From Chrysomallon squamiferum (taxonomy: Eukaryota > Mollusca > Gastropoda > Neomphalida > Peltospiridae), in assembly GCA_012295275.1 (NCBI GenBank), contig CM022670.1, forward strand, positions 27,936,381-27,971,380: a stretch of DNA of 35,000 nucleotides, given 5' to 3'. The translations under genes were made by a program, and so were the position numbers. Each line of letters begins with the position of its first letter. Position 1 is the stretch's first letter. This document shows positions 29,618 through 35,000 of the stretch, in pieces. The notes under the pieces are model-generated. The model did not search any database. It was not told the origin of the DNA and worked only from the letters and a program-made list of their open reading frames with translations.

Positions 29618-30412
29618 ATAATAATCGAGAATGTTTTTATTAGTTTCTGCTTTTATCTTTTTTTCAGTTTGTTCTATTTTCCACGTATTTTAGCTATTTC
29701 AAAACACGCGGTTATCTTCGGAAACCAAAAGCCATATTGCTAAATATATAAATAAAACTTGTACTACACATGTAAACAAAACATCTATCAGTGTATATGT
29801 ACACGTATGTATTTATCTTTGCGCGATACAGGATCTTTTTCAGACTTTCACTTGTCATTATGTTTGTTTAAAGGAAAACGCGTGTGTTGAAAAATTAGAA
29901 AAAAAAAAAAAAACTTTAGTTTCGGTTCAGACTTAGTGCTGAAACCGTCAACGTCAGAAGTTTCTCAGAGAGGAAATGGAAAAAAGTATTATAAAAATTA
30001 TTTTGTTAGAGATAAAAAAGCAGAAAATATTTCACAACATCTTAACGAGGCTAATGTATTAAAATACAAAAGAACAAAAAAGTAATAATAAAACTGAATA
30101 AACTAAAATAATTTTGTTTCATTTTTTTTTAATTTTTTTAAATAAAATAGTTTTTTAAGAAATAAATTAAAAAAAGATATTACAGGCAGATGTAGATACA
30201 GATGTAAATAGAAAGTTAATTCTTGAACCAGACGTCTGTTAAGCTATAAGTAAGAAATGGTCTATTATTTTCAAGGAAAGGACCAAACATTAACATTCAA
30301 ATAAAATAAAAAGTTATAATGAGGTAGTAAGCACATTACGATTAAAACAGTAATTTTACAGAAATGAAAGTGATTCGTACGTTTGGCCAAAACCAGGCCC
30401 GCTTTGGTGATG

Positions 30413-30416
<4 letters not shown>

Positions 30417-30458
<42 letters not shown>

Positions 30459-30493
30459 TATATCTATATGTATGTATCTATGTATATGTATAT

Positions 30494-30524
<31 letters not shown>
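30417..30524. repeat. (GT)n, then (TATG)n, then (CA)n
   Basis: GT run (30417-30457) and CA run (30496-30524) 40 bp apart. They can pair as a hairpin of over 25 bp if single-stranded. Confidence 0.9.
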
Positions 30525-30525
<1 letters not shown>

Positions 30526-30798
30526 TTTATTATTGCAAAATGTTAAGTTTCAGATAAGTATATACCATTACTCAGTAAAACAGCCGAGATTAAAGAGATG
30601 TTTAGGTTAACTAAAGACTGAAAAACCCTTATTCACAGTTCAGAAATCCGAAACTTTTTATGAGCAGCCGTAAATGCGATATCTTAAAATTTAAAACCCA
30701 CTAAAAATATTATTAAAAAAAAAGAAATAACCCTGAAAACTGTTTGTATAGACTTCATATAATATGAAAAACATATACAAAACCCCCCCAAAACAACA

Positions 30799-30865
30799 AT
30801 AAATAAAATAAAATAAAATAAAATAAAATAAAATAAAATAAAATAAAATAAATAAATAAAAATAA
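30799..30865. repeat. (AAATA)n microsatellite
   Basis: Pentanucleotide AAATA run of about ten units. 30870-31370 holds poly-purine A/G tracts but no gene seen. Confidence 0.9.
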
Positions 30866-31376
30866 TAATAATAATAAAAGTGTTTGTTTAGACTTCCATC
30901 TTATTTTCAGATTGTTTCATCTCGAATCAGTTTGGTCGACGGATCGGAAAGACATTTAAACATATTCTTAGAGACAATCGTAGATATTAACTATTTATCT
31001 TTTTCTGAATAAAAAAAAAAAAAAGAAAAAAAAAGAAAGAAAGAAAAAAGAAAAGAAAAGAAGAAAAAATAAGAGAAAAATTAAAGAAAGAATAAAAAGT
31101 CCCAGTTTCTTTCATCTTAGATCTAATTTATATTGCACTTACCTGAAAATAAACTTAACAATTTTGATTTAATGATATCTAAAACGTTTTAATTGTACAG
31201 AAACTTTTATCTAGGCTGATATGTAATTTCCTGGTTTGAATGATCTCCAAATCCATAAACCTAATCCATAAACCTAATGCGATATGATAATAAAAGTATT
31301 ACGACTGAGTGTTGACAATTATGATAGTAAACACTTTACCCTGTAAGATTCTGATAGTAAATGTCTCATCGTGTAC

Positions 31377-31960
31377 GTTTATTACAGTTCATGTATCATG
31401 ACAGATTACGGTGATGTTAGTTAATGTGTTTTTATAGTTAATGTAAGTTTATTACAGTTCATGTATCATGACAGATTACGGTGATGTTAGTTAATGTGTT
31501 TTTATAGTTAATGTAAGTTTATTACAGTTCATGTATCATGACAGATTACGGTGATGTTAGTTAATGTGTTTTTATAGTTAATGTAAGTTTATTACAGTTC
31601 ATGTATCATGACAGATTACGGTGATGTTAGTTAATGTGTTTTATAGTTAATGTAAGTTTATTACAGTTCATATCATGACAGATTAATGTTAGTTAATGTT
31701 TTTTATTTAATGTAGTTTATAGTTCGTGTATCATGACAGATTACGGTGATGTTAGTTAATGTGTTTTTATAGTTAATGTAAGTTTATTACAGTTCCTGTA
31801 TCATGACAGATTACGGTGATGTTAGTTAATGTGTTTTTATAGTTAATGTAAGTTTATTACAGTTCGTGTATCATGACAGAGTACGGTGATGTTAGTTAAT
31901 GTGTTTTTATAGTTAATGTAAGTTTATTATAGTTCGTGTATCATGTCAGAATATGTTTAC
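31377..31960. repeat. 70-bp minisatellite, about eight copies
   Basis: The unit includes TTTATTACAGTTCATGTATC, ATGACAGATTACGGTGATG and TTAGTTAATGTG with a TTTTATAG tail. The first four copies are practically identical. The fifth (about 31655-31720) has deletions, and three more differ by single bases. Degenerate relatives extend on both sides (about 31270-31376 and 31960-32170). Confidence 0.95.
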
Positions 31961-32183
31961 GTCAGCTAATGTGTTATATTTTTTGCCATATACGGTTACT
32001 ACAGTTCAAATATTATGACAGTATGTGTTTCACATTCAGATGTTTCACATGTAGATTATAAAATATGTGCAGTTATAAGAAGTAGCAAGTATTTTATAAT
32101 CTGTGTGTTATGATAATAAAATTTAATGTATTATTATAGCAAATATTTCACATGCAGAGATTTGATAGCTGATGTGTTATTAT

Positions 32184-32446
32184 AGGGGCGGTCAAACTTT
32201 TTAAAACAGGGGCCGGATGAATCTTATAGAAGGGCATGAGGGCCAGAATATGAAATGAGAACAAAAAAAGATTTCAAAACGTGTATTTTATGTAAACAGT
32301 AAATTCACTTTTGAATAAAAAAAAAAAAAAAGCTGTGTCAACTGATTTTATTTCAATGACTTTTCTTTTGCTGTCTCGCGGGCCGGATAGGCATGTTAAC
32401 TGTGAACTGACAATAAACCTTCCCGAATATGAGTTTGCCCGCCCCT
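32184..32446. mobile_element. hAT-like MITE (263 bp)
   Basis: The left end AGGGGCGGTCAAACT and right end AGTTTGCCCGCCCCT are 15-bp inverted repeats with one mismatch. Inside lie GGGGCCGGATGA and GCGGGCCGGATAGG. The end sequence, of the form (C)AGGGG-GGGCAAACT, is typical of non-autonomous hAT elements in animals. No transposase. The expected 8-bp target duplication is not clear. Confidence 0.75.
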
Positions 32447-33049
32447 TTGTTAGTGAAGGTTTTAACATGTTGGTTATAATAGTAAGTGTTTTACAATGTG
32501 TGTGTGTGTGTTTTATTTGGTGGTACAACAATTTCATGTACTTCATGTATAGTTTTGTATTTGTTAGTAGCCTCGAATCTTTCCTAATAATAAAGTAATA
32601 AAATAACACATCTTAGAAAAAACACCGAGACCGCAGTTTTCCAGTATTCCGTGATGTCATATGTAAATAGAAATGATAAACAATAATGAATTATTGTTTC
32701 AGTATAAGACTAAAATAAATTAGTAATTAATAATTATCTTTAAAGTGATGGCAGCATAAACATTAACTCGATGAACTGTGAGGAAACAAGTCTTAAGTCT
32801 TGAGCTAAACGAGTATGACATTTAATTACAAATGTTGATATTAAGTTAAATATTCTTGTCTTTTTGATTTCATCACCTGCTGTTAAAGTTTCTTTTTTCT
32901 TTTTCTTTTTCTTTTCTTAATCTTTGTTTCAAACAGATTATTATTTTTTGATTTCTCACAAGATTGTAATAATTTAACAGGCATGGGAACACTGCAGGAC
33001 ATAAACGTTTTCGTTCGCATTTAAATTCTGTTGCAAATGGAAAGACGCA

Positions 33050-33320
33050 CATACACAAACACACACACATGCATTATTACACATCTATATATACATACAC
33101 ACACATACATACATACATACACACACAATTACATACATATATACATACACACATACATACATACATACACACACACATACACACATACATACACACACAC
33201 ATACATTCATACATACATACATACATAATATATACATATATATATACACATATATATATATACATACACACACACACACACATACATACATACATACATA
33301 CATACAAACATACACTTATA
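33050..33320. repeat. (CATA)n/(CACA)n compound microsatellite
   Basis: Tetranucleotide array very like that at 2226-2452, with a TATATA core near 33225-33262. Confidence 0.95.
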
Positions 33321-33405
33321 TACATGTGCACACATTAAACAATAATCACAAATACATATCTACACCTGAAGACTAGGCCATCCATTTACTCGTTACATTC
33401 ACATA

Positions 33406-33560
33406 TTCAATTAAATCTAAAAACTGTTGATATTCAATTCAATCTAAAAACTGTTGATGTTCAATTAATTCTAAAAACTGTTGATATTAAATTCAATCTA
33501 AAAACTGTTGATATTAAATTCAATCTAAAAACTGTTGATATTAAATTCATTCTAAAAAGA
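33406..33560. repeat. 27-bp minisatellite, six copies
   Basis: Unit TCTAAAAACTGTTGATATT plus AAATTCAA. The last three copies are nearly identical. As 27 is a multiple of three, the minus strand reads a repeated nine-residue peptide (LISTVFRLN), but nothing else suggests coding. Confidence 0.9.
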
Positions 33561-33748
33561 AAAGGCACGAAGGAAGAGAAAACAGCTGTAGTATCAGGTA
33601 CAGAACGTATTTTTGTTACTTCTCTCACCGTGTCACGATAAGAAGAAGATTGCTTACAATGCTGAAGATAAGCTGCACGAAGTGACAGTCTGTTCGTACC
33701 AGAAACGTCTGCAAGCTGAGTTTTTGTGAATAAAACCAAAAATCATAC

Positions 33749-33807
33749 AGCAGTAAAAATGTTGCCAGAACAAGCGTGAATACATAAGCACGCGCATGCT
33801 CACTCAT
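33749..33807 (-). CDS. Candidate first coding exon of the CAP-ShKT gene (signal peptide)
   Basis: From ATG at 33807 the minus strand reads MSEHARAYVFTLVLATFLL, a charged start and hydrophobic core like a signal peptide. A possible donor CTGCT|GTATGA at 33749/33748 leaves two bases of a codon, exactly the phase needed by the CAP exon at 24031. The intron would be about 9.7 kb and filled with repeats. A TTTTATATTA stretch lies about 40 bp upstream. Against it: the donor is only fair, the joined hydrophobic region would be long, and the frame also stays open to 33625. Confidence 0.3.
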
Positions 33808-33809
33808 GC

Positions 33810-35000
33810 ACGTCTAATGAACAGACGACGTTAAAGTAATATAAAACATTTAAAGTACAAAAAAAAAGTATTTTTTTAAAAGTCGAATTTGGTTGCCAGA
33901 TGCAATATCGATTTTTAGTTAGTACGATATATTAAGTGTCCGAAATCATTTGATGTAATTTTTGATCGACAGCTGTAGAAGCATTTGGCAGACATCTTTA
34001 AAGACATTTTAAAGTTCTGCATTTGATAAGCATATAATTACTTATGTTTGTTTCATAATAAATTTAGTAAATTAAAGGAAAATAAAAAGTTAAAAAGAGA
34101 TTTTTTCTGATTTTTTTCATATTTACCTCCAGATATTTTCGACTCGTGTAGCAATAAAATGTTCTGCTCTGTTATCTTTCTGTGTTATCTAGAATAGTTT
34201 ATAGGCATCCGTAAAAACGTTTAAATCAAGTCCTTGCAAAAAACAAATTAAAAAAAAACAAACAAAAAAACAACAACAACAAAAAATATAATCCATTTTC
34301 TAATTTGAATTTTTAAATGTTTTTTATAATAAGATATATTATGTATATATATTTCATAAGAAACCTTGCAGTTATAAAGTTATTGTCATGTATTATTTGA
34401 AAAATACATAAATACTTTATAAAAGATTAAACACTTTAAAGTTAAAAACAGGAAACCTATGAAATGTTTCAGTGCAAAAAGAGATTCTGAAAAAAGACAG
34501 AAATCTGTCAACAGACTTTAAAAAAATCTTGATAAAGTTTATTCATGACCAAGTATCTTCAACTCGTTTTATCCTATTTATATATTTGAATTTTTTAATT
34601 TTTTAAATTATTTTTTAAATTTTATTTTATTTTATATTTAATCAAGTATCGCTTTCATTTATGTCTTGAAATAGCTGTCCTGCTGTCAAATGCGGCTTTC
34701 AGTTCGCAGACAAAACAAGCTGCTTCTAAATGTCCTATGTTCTGGTTTTAATTTTTGTTTTTGTTTTGTTTTGGTTGACTTTTTATATTTTTATATTTTT
34801 TTATTTGTTATATTGTTTTTGTAACTTAACCTAGTCTAAAAGTTTTTATCCTACATTTGAGCAAATAACTGTGCTCTGTGTACGATGGTTAAACACAAAG
34901 GTTTCATTTTAATTTAACCCCGAACCTACAATTGCCATAGCTTTTCATTAGAATAGAGGTTAGAATTAAAAAATATGTTTTAAATCTCTCTCTATCTTTT
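33810..35000. other. No gene seen
   Basis: AT-rich DNA with short A and T runs. No frame longer than noise, no RNA gene and no transposon end recognised. Confidence 0.6.

Larger units (their letters stand above)
27699..29660. repeat. Direct repeat block III (about 1.96 kb)
   Basis: Same landmarks again. The ACT array is expanded to about 1.3 kb. The block ends after GAGAATGTTTTTATTAGTTTCTG near 29650 and lacks the CA array and the tail minisatellite. Confidence 0.85.

Noticed and set aside
24811-29660. CRISPR-like regular spacing of repeats
   Set aside because: The repeats are microsatellites and kilobase-scale block duplications in a eukaryotic genome; no short palindromic repeat with unique equal-length spacers.
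32311-32598. 95-residue plus-strand frame across the MITE
   Set aside because: It runs from inside the MITE into flanking DNA and reads TIR sequence (EFARPFVSE), so it is a chance frame.
33461-33739. Minus-strand protein with three nine-residue repeats (LISTVFRLN)
   Set aside because: The repeat comes from a 27-bp minisatellite whose length happens to be a multiple of three; flanking frame shows no coding signal.

Overview
The window looks like nuclear DNA of an invertebrate animal. It is AT-rich, has GT-AG introns, and is very rich in microsatellites. A mollusc, or another lophotrochozoan, is my best guess, because short CAP-family genes, LINEs and long di/tri/tetranucleotide arrays sit together in this way. 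The sequence alone does not fix the species. Most open frames in the window are translated microsatellites (poly-V, poly-T, HTHT, CVCV, YYYY) and are not genes.

Layout. (1) About 1.2-2.05 kb, minus strand: first exon and promoter of a small unknown gene whose protein starts MSIVLPA. (2) 2.1-4.2 kb: microsatellites. (3) 4.4-13.2 kb: a tandem array of tRNA-Cys(GCA) genes. Five copies are intact (4403, 4994, 5563, 9197, 9792) and four are broken (8473, 8897, 11431, 13180), on a spacing of about 570-600 bp. Two decayed L1/Tx1-like non-LTR retrotransposons (5868-8472 and 10137-11430) end, in the same orientation, directly against the 3' part of a tRNA-Cys gene. A 1.25-kb inverted-repeat DNA transposon (11648-12898) sits in one spacer. 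(4) 13.74-14.60 kb, plus strand: a complete two-exon small gene with a TATA box and a polyA signal. Its protein starts MSIVLPA and its promoter matches that of the gene in (1), so the two are paralogues flanking the tRNA array. (5) 14.6-19.9 kb: mostly microsatellites and old degenerate repeats. (6) 19.9-24.03 kb, minus strand: a secreted CAP-superfamily gene with four CAP exons and a GC-richer last exon carrying a six-cysteine ShKT domain. A candidate signal-peptide first exon lies at 33749-33807. (7) 24.5-29.66 kb: three direct copies of a 1.1-2.0 kb block, with an (ACT)n array that differs greatly in length between copies. (8) 29.7-35 kb: intron-like or intergenic DNA with a 70-bp minisatellite, a hAT-like MITE and a 27-bp minisatellite.

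The most interesting signal is the tRNA-Cys array, which appears to be the target of a site-specific LINE. At two separate places the tRNA resumes at exactly the same base (nucleotide 21, the D-arm GAGC) after an A-rich tail, and a third junction lies slightly further in. The second is the small-gene pair: the proteins have diverged, but the promoter (CRE-like site, MEF2-like site, TATA box) is conserved in order and nearly in spacing.
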